DNA of 64,000 bases from NCBI RefSeq assembly GCF_000373565.1, contig NZ_KB891814.1, positions 61,983 to 125,982 of the forward strand, read 5' to 3'. Position 1 is the first letter of the stretch. Each line of letters opens with the position of its first letter. A program made the translations under genes and the position numbers. The DNA is from Streptomyces sp. HmicA12 (GTDB taxonomy: Bacteria > Actinomycetota > Actinomycetes > Streptomycetales > Streptomycetaceae). Of the stretch, positions 39,715-46,604 are shown piece after piece. The notes beneath the pieces are model-generated. The model did not search any database, was not told the DNA's origin, and was given only the letters and a program-made list of their open reading frames with translations.

Positions 39715-40233
39715 TCAATTCAGTCGCTGACGCAGCCTCTCCACGTCGACCCCGGCTCGGCGAAGCACCTGCACGGCCCGGTTCTCCTCCGATGCGTCGG
39801 GCGCCGCGAGCGCCGCGAGGACGTCGACTCCGCGGGCCCGCTCGTCGCCGCGAGACGCGGCCCGTCGGGCGCCCGCCTCCATCGCGGCGGCCGCGACGGG
39901 CGACCAGCCGGGGGCGCCCCGCACCACGGGCACGGCACCCGAGTCCTCCAGGGCGCCCTGCCACCGCAGCCCGTAGCCGATGCTGCGCTGCACGAGATAG
40001 CCGAGCAGCCGCGCGACCTGTCCGGTGTCGGCGAAGGCCGCGCGCACGTCCGGGTCGGCCTCGAGCAGGGAGTGCAGCAGGTGCGCGGAGTCGACCTGCC
40101 GGTCCCCGTCCCGCACGGCACGCCGCTTGGCCCCGGCGACGACCAGGGCCAGCTCGTCGCTGAGCGGGGCGTCTTCAGGATCTGCTCCGGTGAGGCCGCA
40201 CGCGCTGGCGTCCGACGGGATAGGGCTCTGCAC
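39715..40233 (-). CDS. Stand-alone Clp N-terminal-domain protein
   Basis: The 172-residue protein consists of two Clp-N-type helical repeats: LSDELALVVAGAKRRAVRDGDRQVDSAHLLHSLLEADPDVRAAF and, after a linker, WSPVAAAAMEAGARRAASRGDERARGVDVLAALAAPDASEENRAVQVLRRAGVDVERLRQRL. No AAA+ ATPase follows. In ClpA/ClpC this domain receives substrates and adaptors, and free-standing versions may act as decoys or adaptors for Clp proteolysis. The GTG at 40233 has GAGGTGGGG upstream; in-frame ATGs at 40269 and 40311 lack sites. Confidence 0.82.
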   Translation of the reverse strand: MQSPIPSDASACGLTGADPEDAPLSDELALVVAGAKRRAVRDGDRQVDSAHLLHSLLEADPDVRAAFADTGQVARLLGYLVQRSIGYGLRWQGALEDSGAVPVVRGAPGWSPVAAAAMEAGARRAASRGDERARGVDVLAALAAPDASEENRAVQVLRRAGVDVERLRQRLN

Positions 40234-40362
40234 GTACCCCACCTCATCAGGCCCGATACACAGGAACATCGCCACCGGGAAGCATCTTCGCGTCCGACAC
40301 AAGTTGGGCACGGGCGAGCGGCTTCTCCTCCTTACGGATGAGAACCCGCGGCTTTACCCCCA

Positions 40363-40390
40363 GGGGCGCGCACCCTTCTCCCCGCGCCCC
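40363..40390. terminator. GGGGCGCG-N12-CGCGCCCC hairpin (Streptomyces repeat relative)
   Basis: A perfect 8-bp stem with a 12-base loop in the 198-base gap between the divergent Clp-N gene and the 62-residue gene. It resembles the GGGGCGCGGGG element at 22662 and 49855. Confidence 0.45.
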
Positions 40391-40431
40391 GCACGCAACC
40401 ACAGCCCCCGCGCCCCTCGTCCGTCACAGTC

Positions 40432-40620
40432 ATGGAGAGCAGGTGCTGGCTCGTGGCCCTGCCCGCGACAGACGGCAGGCTCTACGTGTACCGGGTGTAC
40501 GCCCCCAAGGACGCGCTGCCCGCGGACCTGTTCTGGGAGGCCTGGCACTGCCACGACGAGGGGCCGCACCCGCGCGCGTACGACGTGTTCGACGCGGCGG
40601 AGATCCACCTGCAGAGCTGA
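40432..40620 (+). CDS. Small hypothetical protein (62 aa)
   Basis: A 62-residue soluble protein with WLVALPATDGRLYVYRVYAPKDALPADLFWEAWHCHDEGPHPRAYDVFDAAEIHLQS. It is rich in Trp, Tyr and His, with a beta-strand start and a helical end. The Cys at residue 5 and the CHDE segment could bind metal. No family is recognised, though Streptomyces genomes often carry similar short genes. The ribosome site before the ATG is weak. The operator-like motif at 40646 lies just after its stop, upstream of the SRPBCC gene. Confidence 0.6.
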   Translation: MESRCWLVALPATDGRLYVYRVYAPKDALPADLFWEAWHCHDEGPHPRAYDVFDAAEIHLQS

Positions 40621-40645
40621 GCGCACGGTCAAGGCACTCCGCCCC

Positions 40646-40669
40646 GCATTTCTGACGGTTCATCAGTAT
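40646..40669. promoter_or_regulatory. Palindromic motif GCATTTCTGACGGTTCATCAG, putative operator
   Basis: CTGACG and CATCAG flank spacer GTT at 40652-40666, preceded by the same GCATTT as the motif at 31831. It lies about 90 bases before the SRPBCC gene. Two copies in front of unrelated genes suggest a shared regulator. Confidence 0.55.
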
Positions 40670-40754
40670 TGAATGTTCGAGGCCATGCGGCTACGTTCCG
40701 CGACGACGCAGCACCACTGCCCGTCATGGCTCACTACTCGTAAGGGGTGGCCGC

Positions 40755-41183
40755 ATGGCCGAAGTCAGCGCGGAAGCACGCATCGAGGCACCGGCCGAGA
40801 AGGTCTGGGCCCAGCTCACCGACTTCTCCGCGTACGGAGAGTGGAACGCCACCCACACCAGCTTCCCCAAGGGCGCTCCGACCTCCCTGGAGGTGGGCGG
40901 TCAGTTCGAGGAGAACATGAAGCTGATGGGCTTCCCTGCCGAGGTCACCTGGACCGTCGAGGACCTGACGGACGGCAGCACGCTGGCGATCCGGGGCAAG
41001 GGGCCGATGGGCGTGAACGTCGGCACGCGGTACACCGTGACGGCGGACGGCGACGCGACGACGGTCCGCATCGACGGCGAGTTCACGGGCGCGGCCGTCT
41101 CCCTGATGGCGGGCAAGCTCAAGGACTCGGCGACGGCGGCGCTCAACGAGTCACTGCGCAAGCTGGCCGGCCTGGTCACCTGA
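40755..41183 (+). CDS. SRPBCC protein (Rv0910-type)
   Basis: The 142-residue helix-grip protein MAEVSAEARIEAPAEKVWAQLTDFSAYGEWNATHTSFPKGAP has the polyketide-cyclase/dehydrase (SRPBCC) fold and resembles Rv0910, annotated as a toxin of a mycobacterial type II system. The C-terminal helix LKDSATAALNESLRKLAGLV closes a ligand cavity. No antitoxin gene (Rv0909-like) adjoins, so a lipid- or ketide-binding role is as likely. The ATG follows TAAGGGGTGGCCGC. A strong bidirectional hairpin separates it from the convergent PadR gene. Confidence 0.85.
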   Translation: MAEVSAEARIEAPAEKVWAQLTDFSAYGEWNATHTSFPKGAPTSLEVGGQFEENMKLMGFPAEVTWTVEDLTDGSTLAIRGKGPMGVNVGTRYTVTADGDATTVRIDGEFTGAAVSLMAGKLKDSATAALNESLRKLAGLVT

Positions 41184-41206
41184 CCCCGCCGTGCCGCCGC
41201 ACACGC

Positions 41207-41245
41207 GAAGAGGCGCCCCGTACGTGAAGTACGGGACACCTCTTC
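41207..41245. terminator. Bidirectional terminator between SRPBCC and PadR genes
   Basis: GAAGAGG pairs with CCTCTTC (outer stem), and CCCGTAC with GTACGGG (inner stem), around the loop GTGAA. The left arm is followed by T-rich sequence (TTCATTTCTC) on the + strand. It is well placed between convergent stops. Confidence 0.8.
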
Positions 41246-41279
41246 ATTTCTCTGCCCTCTGCCTGGGCCCGCACGGGGC

Positions 41280-41909
41280 TCAGTCCTCGTCGGCGAGGAT
41301 CAGGTACAGCTTCTTGCGCGCGTCGTTGATGACGGAGAGCGCCTTCTCGCGCTGCTCCTTGCTGCCGGTCTTCCAGACCTGGCCGAACGCCTCCATCAGG
41401 CCGAAGCCGGCCTGCCGGATCTCGTTCATGGCCTCCCAGTCGACGCCGCGTCCGGCCTCCTCCCAAGGAGCCTCGGGCCCCTCTTCGGCGGCGGTGCGCC
41501 CGGCGTCGGTGAGCGAGAACAGCTTCTTGCCGCCTTCACTCGCGCTGGCGATCAGGCCCTCGTCCTCGAGCAGCTGCAGCGTCGGGTAGACCGAGCCTGG
41601 GCTCGGCTTCCACGCGCCGCCGCTGCGCTCGGCGATCTCCTGGATCATCTCGTAGCCGTGCATCGAGCGGTCCTTGAGCAGCGCCAGGATCGAGGCGCGC
41701 ACATCGCCGCGCCGGGCCCGGCCGCGCGGGCCGCCACCGCGACCGCCTCGGCCGCCCCAGGGGCCGCCGGGGCCGGGGCCGAAGCCGGGCCCGAAGGGTC
41801 CGAACGCCCGTCGCCCCTCGAATCCGGGGCCGCCCTCGAAACCGGGCCGGCCTTCGCGGCGGCCGGGTCCGTAGTGTCCATGTCCGTGGTCGTGTCCGTG
41901 GGTACGCAT
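41280..41909 (-). CDS. PadR-family transcriptional regulator with Gly/His-rich N-terminus
   Basis: A 209-residue regulator. The winged helix is RRGDVRASILALLKDRSMHGYEMIQEIAERSGGAWKPSPGSVYPTLQLLEDEGLIASASEGGKKLFSLTDAGR (about residues 66-140), followed by the PadR C-terminal dimer helices. Unusually, about 65 N-terminal residues are Gly/Pro/Phe-rich with HGHDHGHGHYG near the start, a possible metal-binding or disordered region. The ATG at 41909 has AAAGGA upstream; the ORF-extending ATG at 41945 is rejected because it lies in the operator-like region. It probably controls itself or a distant efflux gene. Confidence 0.88.
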   Translation of the reverse strand: MRTHGHDHGHGHYGPGRREGRPGFEGGPGFEGRRAFGPFGPGFGPGPGGPWGGRGGRGGGPRGRARRGDVRASILALLKDRSMHGYEMIQEIAERSGGAWKPSPGSVYPTLQLLEDEGLIASASEGGKKLFSLTDAGRTAAEEGPEAPWEEAGRGVDWEAMNEIRQAGFGLMEAFGQVWKTGSKEQREKALSVINDARKKLYLILADED

Positions 41910-41926
41910 GAGAATCAGTCCTTTCG

Positions 41927-41989
41927 TGACCGATCGGGGTTTCATTGGCCGCGATCGTTGACCGATCGCGATGCTTCAACGATATATCG
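41927..41989. promoter_or_regulatory. Repeats upstream of the PadR gene
   Basis: TGACCGATCG occurs twice, at 41927-41936 and 41959-41968, 32 bases apart (three helical turns), and a CGATATATCG palindrome spans 41980-41989. These are candidate PadR autoregulation sites. Confidence 0.5.
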
Positions 41990-42169
41990 GAACAGTTCGT
42001 TTGACAACACCTCCCCGAACTCTCCCCGTCCGCGCAGGTCAGGCGGCCATCACGGGGTCGTCCGGCATGATCCGGGCCGCCCGACGCCATCTCAGCGGGC
42101 GCGGAACCATGCCAGCCGCGCCGAATTGGCCTTGGTGGCGCCCGACGGCGCTCAACTACCGTTCCTGAC

Positions 42170-42985
42170 ATGCGTATTCGTATCGTCGACGCCTTCACCG
42201 ACCGCCCCTTCGCCGGCAACCCGGCGGGCGTGCTGCTCCTCGACGCCTTCCCCGACGACACCTGGCTGCAGGACGTCGCGAAGGAGGTCAACCACGCCGA
42301 GACGGCCTTCGCGCACCCGCTCCCCGAGGGCGGCGCCGCGGACTGGGCGCTGCGCTGGTTCACGCCTGCCACCGAAGTGAACATGTGCGGGCACGCCACC
42401 CTCGCGACCGCCCACGTACTGCACTCCACGGGGACGACGCGGGGCCCGGTCCGGTTCGCCACGCGCAGCGGGGTCCTCGTGGCCACGCCGAACGCGGACG
42501 GCTCGCTCACCCTCGACTTCCCGACGGCCCCGCTCACCGAGGAGCCGGTGCCCGACAAGCTCGCGGAGGCGCTCGGCGCGCGGCCTCTGTCCGTGCGCGA
42601 CACCGGCCCCGCGGTCGGCGACCTGCTGGTCGAGCTGCCCGACGAGAAGACGGTCCTGGCCCTGACTCCGGACCTCACGGCGCTCGCCGCGCACTCCCCG
42701 CGCGGCGTCATCGCCACCGCCCCCGCCGAGGACCCGGCCCGGGGCTACGACTTCGTGTCGCGCTGCTTCTTCCCGAACGTCGGCATCGACGAGGACCCGG
42801 TGACCGGCAGCGCGCACACGGCGCTCGCCCCGTTCTGGGCCGAGCGCCTGGGCCGCACCGAACTCACCGGCCTGCAGGCCTCCGCCCGCACCGGCCTGGT
42901 CCGCGTCTCCCTGAAGGGCGACCGCACGCTGCTCACCGGAACCGCGGTGACGGTGATCGAGGGCGAGCTGAACGCACAGCCCTAG
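42170..42985 (+). CDS. PhzF-family epimerase/isomerase-like protein
   Basis: The 271-residue protein starts MRIRIVDAFTDRPFAGNPAGVLLLD, the PhzF opening, with the general acid/base Glu44 in NHAETAF, and continues LRWFTPATEVNMCGHATLATAHVL and FFPNVGIDEDPVTGSAHTALAPFWAERLG. PhzF catalyses a [1,5]-hydrogen shift in phenazine synthesis, but most members outside phenazine loci have unknown substrates. No phz genes adjoin. Its stop codon abuts the 190-bp inverted-repeat element exactly. Confidence 0.92.
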   Translation: MRIRIVDAFTDRPFAGNPAGVLLLDAFPDDTWLQDVAKEVNHAETAFAHPLPEGGAADWALRWFTPATEVNMCGHATLATAHVLHSTGTTRGPVRFATRSGVLVATPNADGSLTLDFPTAPLTEEPVPDKLAEALGARPLSVRDTGPAVGDLLVELPDEKTVLALTPDLTALAAHSPRGVIATAPAEDPARGYDFVSRCFFPNVGIDEDPVTGSAHTALAPFWAERLGRTELTGLQASARTGLVRVSLKGDRTLLTGTAVTVIEGELNAQP

Positions 42986-43175
42986 TAGGGCCTGTCCGGC
43001 GGATCTTGTCGCGGGCGCGGTCTGTGGCACGCGCAGCTGCGGCGTTGTCGTCGGTCGCCAACGCTCCGCGTCGATGCCCTCCTCCGCCTTGCAGCCGCAC
43101 GCACCACAGACCGCTCACCAGCACAGGAATACGCGGGCCACCCGGAACGCGACCTGACCCGCCGGACAGGCCCTA
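42986..43175. mobile_element. 190-bp non-coding element with 17-bp perfect terminal inverted repeats (MITE-like)
   Basis: Starts TAGGGCCTGTCCGGCGG and ends with its exact complement, CCGCCGGACAGGCCCTA. An internal inverted repeat GCGGTCTGTGG/CCACAGACCGC (43017 and 43104, 11 bp) lets the whole unit fold as a large cruciform. There is no coding capacity. It sits directly after the phzF-like stop codon. Related fragments lie at 38535 and 43224. It is probably a mobile or palindromic repeat copied in trans. Confidence 0.7.
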
Positions 43176-43223
43176 GGCACGCCGACTCGGCGCGCCGGTG
43201 ACGACGGGAGCGCGCGGACCGGC

Positions 43224-43235
43224 GACAGGCCCTAC
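43224..43235. repeat. Extra partial element end (CGACAGGCCCTA)
   Basis: Twelve bases nearly identical to the right terminal repeat of the adjoining element, 49 bases beyond it. They overlap the 3' end of the methyltransferase gene by four bases. Confidence 0.45.
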
Positions 43236-43801
43236 CGGCGCGTCGCCACGACCGCCGAACTGGCGGGGGTCGTCAGCACCTCGGTCGCCGCGAGATCGGG
43301 GTGCGTGAGATAGAACAGGCGCAACGCGTCGACCTCGCCCTCGAAGCGGGGCGGCCAGTCGGACGACGGGGTGAAGTCGTCCATGATCAGCAGCCCGCCG
43401 GGAGCCAGCAGTGTGACGACCCGCTCGGCGTCGTCCCGCTTGCCCCCGCCGTCGCAGAAGAAGACGTCGAACGGCGCGTGCCGCTCCAGGAGCCGCCAGT
43501 CCCCGTGCAGCACCTCGACCCGCGCGTCGTCCGCGAAGACACCGGCCGCCCGCCGGGCCAGTTCCGCGTCGCGCTCCACGGTGACCAGGCGAGCCCCGGC
43601 CCCGAGCCCGCTGTGCAGCCAGGCGGTGCCGACCCCCGAGCCGGTACCGCTCTCGGCGACGACCCCGTCCGGCTTCGAAGCGGCGGCCGCCCCGAGCAGT
43701 CGCCCCACCTCAGGGATGCAGCTCTTCCCGAACCCGAGCTCGGCCGCGATGCGCCCCGCGGCCACCACCCGGGCCGACGTCGCGCGCTCCTCCACGATCA
43801 T
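43232..43801 (-). CDS. O-methyltransferase family protein (class I SAM-dependent)
   Basis: A 189-residue SAM-dependent methyltransferase of the O-methyltransferase family: GFGKSCIPEVGRLLGAAA, then VVAESGTGSGVGTAWLHSGL (SAM motif I), LVTVERDAELARRA, RVEVLHGDW, FDVFFCDGGGKRDDAERVVTLLAPGGLLIMDDFTPS. The DD near residue 143 corresponds to metal-binding positions of the family. The substrate is unknown, possibly a catechol or a secondary metabolite. It is followed by the CPBP protease gene upstream in the same direction with a 36-base gap; co-transcription is likely. Confidence 0.87.
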   Translation of the reverse strand: MIVEERATSARVVAAGRIAAELGFGKSCIPEVGRLLGAAAASKPDGVVAESGTGSGVGTAWLHSGLGAGARLVTVERDAELARRAAGVFADDARVEVLHGDWRLLERHAPFDVFFCDGGGKRDDAERVVTLLAPGGLLIMDDFTPSSDWPPRFEGEVDALRLFYLTHPDLAATEVLTTPASSAVVATRR

Positions 43802-43837
43802 GAAACCCCTTCCTGTGCGGTGCCCTGCGGGTGCCGG

Positions 43838-44617
43838 TCACGCGGTGGGCAGCCAGCCCACCTTCCCCGCGAGCAGCGCGTATCCGACGAACGCGCCGAT
43901 GTCCAACAGGGAATGGGCCACGACCAGCGGCCCGACCCGCCCCCAGCGCCGGTACAGATAGACGAAGACGATGCCCATCGCGAGGTTGCCGAAGAACCCG
44001 CCGATGCCCTGGTACAGGTGGTACGAGCCGCGCAGCACGGACGACGCGACGAGCGCCGTCCCCGGCGTCCACCCCAACTGCCCCAGCCTGCGCAGCAGAT
44101 ACCCGACGACGATGACCTCCTCCAGTACGGCGTTCTGCACCGCGGAGAGGATCAGCACCGGGTATTTCCACCACACGTCGGGCAGCGCCTCCGGCACCAC
44201 GGTGAGGTTGAACCCCAGCCCCCGGGCGGCCAGATAGAAGGCGATGCCGCAGCTGCCGATCACCGCCGCGATCGCGGCCCCGCGCGCCGAGTCGAACCAC
44301 GGCCGCGTCCGGTCGAAGCCGAGCGTGCGCAGGCTCCCGCCCTCCCGCAGCAGGAAGTGTGCGACGAGCGCGACGGGCACCAGCGCGCTCGCGATCCCGA
44401 ACAGCTGCCACGCGAGATCCAGCCACGGACGTCCCGGCGCCGCCGAGGCGTTGAGGGTCGCCGCCTGGTCCTTCAGACCCCCCGGTTTGGTGACCGATCC
44501 GACAAAGCTGATCAGCGCGGACACGCCACTCGCACCGAGCGAAAGCCCCAGAACGAGCAAGGTCTCGTCCCGCAGAAATCGCCGTGAAAGCCCTCCCTCG
44601 GGAAAAGAATCGGCCAC
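43838..44617 (-). CDS. CPBP intramembrane metalloprotease (CAAX/Abi family)
   Basis: A 259-residue, polytopic (about seven helices) protein. The CPBP motifs are AVLEEVIVVGYLLRR with the Glu-Glu pair at about 166-167, SVLRGSYHLYQGIGGFFGNLAMG with metal-binding His at about 201, and the final HSLLDI with His. Members process prenylated or other membrane proteins, or protect against bacteriocins. The GTG at 44617 has GGAGG at eight bases; an in-frame GTG at 44650 is an alternative. It is coupled in direction to the O-methyltransferase gene. The 211-base upstream gap to the VWA gene holds no gene. Confidence 0.87.
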   Translation of the reverse strand: MADSFPEGGLSRRFLRDETLLVLGLSLGASGVSALISFVGSVTKPGGLKDQAATLNASAAPGRPWLDLAWQLFGIASALVPVALVAHFLLREGGSLRTLGFDRTRPWFDSARGAAIAAVIGSCGIAFYLAARGLGFNLTVVPEALPDVWWKYPVLILSAVQNAVLEEVIVVGYLLRRLGQLGWTPGTALVASSVLRGSYHLYQGIGGFFGNLAMGIVFVYLYRRWGRVGPLVVAHSLLDIGAFVGYALLAGKVGWLPTA

Positions 44618-44828
44618 AGACCCCGCCTCCACCTGCACACCTGACTCCACTTCAGTAATCGCGCCTCATCCCTCACGCCACCCCGCTATGGTCTCGAATG
44701 CGAGTACGAAGATCGCGCGCGACAGGCCGAGGGGGACGGAGCGCCGCAGTTCGGCGCACCGTTCCCCTCCCTTGCTTCACCGCTTATATCGCAACTGCCT
44801 TTATGGCTCAGGGAGGGGCACCACCGCC

Positions 44829-46604
44829 ATGGGACGTCACAGCAGCACGCCCGACGAGTACGGGACGGCCACGGCCGACCACCGACCTCGCTCGCGCGGC
44901 CGCACAGTGGCCATCGCGACCGCCCTCGTCCTCGTCGTCGCGGCGGGCACGGCCGTGGCGCTCCGCACCGACCTCATCAGCCTCGGCGGCTCCTGCGGAA
45001 ACACGGTCCGCGTCTCCGTCGCCGCATCGCCGGACATCGCTCCCGCGCTGCGCGCCGCCGCCGACAGCGCCCGGAAGCAGGACCTCACCTCGGACGGCAA
45101 CTGCATCGACGTGGCCGTCTCCGCCCGCGACTCGTACAAGGTCGCCGACACGCTGCGCTCCGGGACCGGCAAGCCGGACTTCCAGGTCTGGGTGCCGGAC
45201 GCGGACCTCTGGGTCGACCGGGTCGGGCAGAACGACAAGGCCGTCAAGGTCACACCGACGGGCACCATCGCCACGTCCCCGATCGGCGTGGGCATGGTCC
45301 CGACGGCGGCCAAGTCGTTCGGCTGGCCCAAGAAGACGTACGGATGGACGCAGTTGGCGGGCGCCGCGCTGCAGGACGACCGGCTCCGCCTCGGCGCCGC
45401 CGACCCGGCCCGCAGCGCCACCGGGCTGCTCGCCCTCACCAAGCTCGCCACCTCCGCGAAGCAGGCGGGCGACGGCGACGGCACCCAGGCCGCCGCCATG
45501 GCGAAGGTCCTCTCGCAGCGCACGTCGGACAGCGACGCGCAGTTGATGGAGACGGTGGCCCGCGACTCCTCCGGCACCGAAGAGGGCAACCCGAAGCGCA
45601 ACCAGGCGCTGATCCTGTCCGAGCAGGCCGCCTTCGCGCACAACGCCGAGGTCGGCGACTCGGGCGACCTCGACCTCTTCTACCCGAAGGACGGCTCGCC
45701 GGAGCTGTCCTACCCCTTCACTCTGGTCGACGAGCCCTCGCTGAGCACGGAGCAGAGCCGCGCGGCCGTCCGGTTCATGACCCTGCTCAACACGTCGGAG
45801 GGCCACGAGATCCTGCGCAAGCACGGCTTCCGCAACGAGGACGACTCGGCGGTGGAGTCGGTCGCCGAGGGCGCCGGCGCCCGCACCCCGCAGCCCTACG
45901 CCACACCCGCCTCGGACCCGGTCACGGCCGAGCAGGTGGAACAGACCCTCGGCATGTGGACGATCACGGTGCAGAGCGCCCGCGTCCTCACGGTCGTGGA
46001 CGCGTCGGCCTCGATGTCGAACCTGGTACCGGGCCGCGGCGAGTCCCGCATGGAGGTGACCAAGGCGTCGATGCTGGCGGCCCTGTCGACGGCGTTCACC
46101 GACGAGGACGACATCGGCCTGTGGGAGTTCTCGACCCACCTCGACGGCACCCGCGACTACAAGAAGCTCGTCACGACGGCACGCCTCGGCGACCGCAAGG
46201 GCTCCGGCACCCAGCGCGACCGCCTGTCGTCCGCGTTCCGCTCGCTGCAGCCGGTGCCGGGCGGTGCCACGGGCCTGTACGACACGACGCTCGCCGCCTA
46301 CAAGGAGGCCACGTCGACGTACAAGAAGGGCAAGTTCAACGCCGTCGTCGTGGTGACCGACGGCGTCAACGAGGACCCCGGCTCGATCTCCCGCAGCAGC
46401 CTGATCCAGCAGTTGGAGGAGCTCACGGACCCCGAGCACCCGGTACCGCTCATCGCCATCGCCGTCGGCCCGGACACCGACAAGGACGAGATCGAGCAGA
46501 TCGCCGAGGCCACCGGCGGCTCGGGTCACAAGGTCAGCGACCCGGCCGACATCCAGGAAGTCATCCTCAAGGCCATCATCGAGGCCGGCGCCAAGAGCAA
46601 CTGA
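44829..46604 (+). CDS. Membrane-anchored substrate-binding plus VWA domain protein
   Basis: A 591-residue protein with three parts. A short cytoplasmic start is followed by one membrane helix (VAIATALVLVVAAGTAVAL, about residues 26-44). An extracellular solute-binding-like region occupies about 53-365 (VRVSVAASPDIAPALRAAADSARK). A C-terminal von Willebrand A domain has the MIDAS motif DASAS at 391-395, followed by a conserved Asp in TDGVNED. Binding-protein/VWA fusions are known in actinobacteria without an assigned role. A link to cell-surface sensing or adhesion is possible. The ATG has AGGGAGGGG upstream. It is single and unlinked to ABC permeases. Confidence 0.88.
   Translation: MGRHSSTPDEYGTATADHRPRSRGRTVAIATALVLVVAAGTAVALRTDLISLGGSCGNTVRVSVAASPDIAPALRAAADSARKQDLTSDGNCIDVAVSARDSYKVADTLRSGTGKPDFQVWVPDADLWVDRVGQNDKAVKVTPTGTIATSPIGVGMVPTAAKSFGWPKKTYGWTQLAGAALQDDRLRLGAADPARSATGLLALTKLATSAKQAGDGDGTQAAAMAKVLSQRTSDSDAQLMETVARDSSGTEEGNPKRNQALILSEQAAFAHNAEVGDSGDLDLFYPKDGSPELSYPFTLVDEPSLSTEQSRAAVRFMTLLNTSEGHEILRKHGFRNEDDSAVESVAEGAGARTPQPYATPASDPVTAEQVEQTLGMWTITVQSARVLTVVDASASMSNLVPGRGESRMEVTKASMLAALSTAFTDEDDIGLWEFSTHLDGTRDYKKLVTTARLGDRKGSGTQRDRLSSAFRSLQPVPGGATGLYDTTLAAYKEATSTYKKGKFNAVVVVTDGVNEDPGSISRSSLIQQLEELTDPEHPVPLIAIAVGPDTDKDEIEQIAEATGGSGHKVSDPADIQEVILKAIIEAGAKSN

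Noticed and set aside
40673..41227. Alternative 184-codon frame overlapping the SRPBCC gene
   Set aside because: It is frame-shifted relative to the clear helix-grip protein.
44808..46529. Leftward 573-codon frame opposite the VWA gene
   Set aside because: It is a codon-bias artefact. The rightward frame has MIDAS, a signal anchor and a ribosome site.
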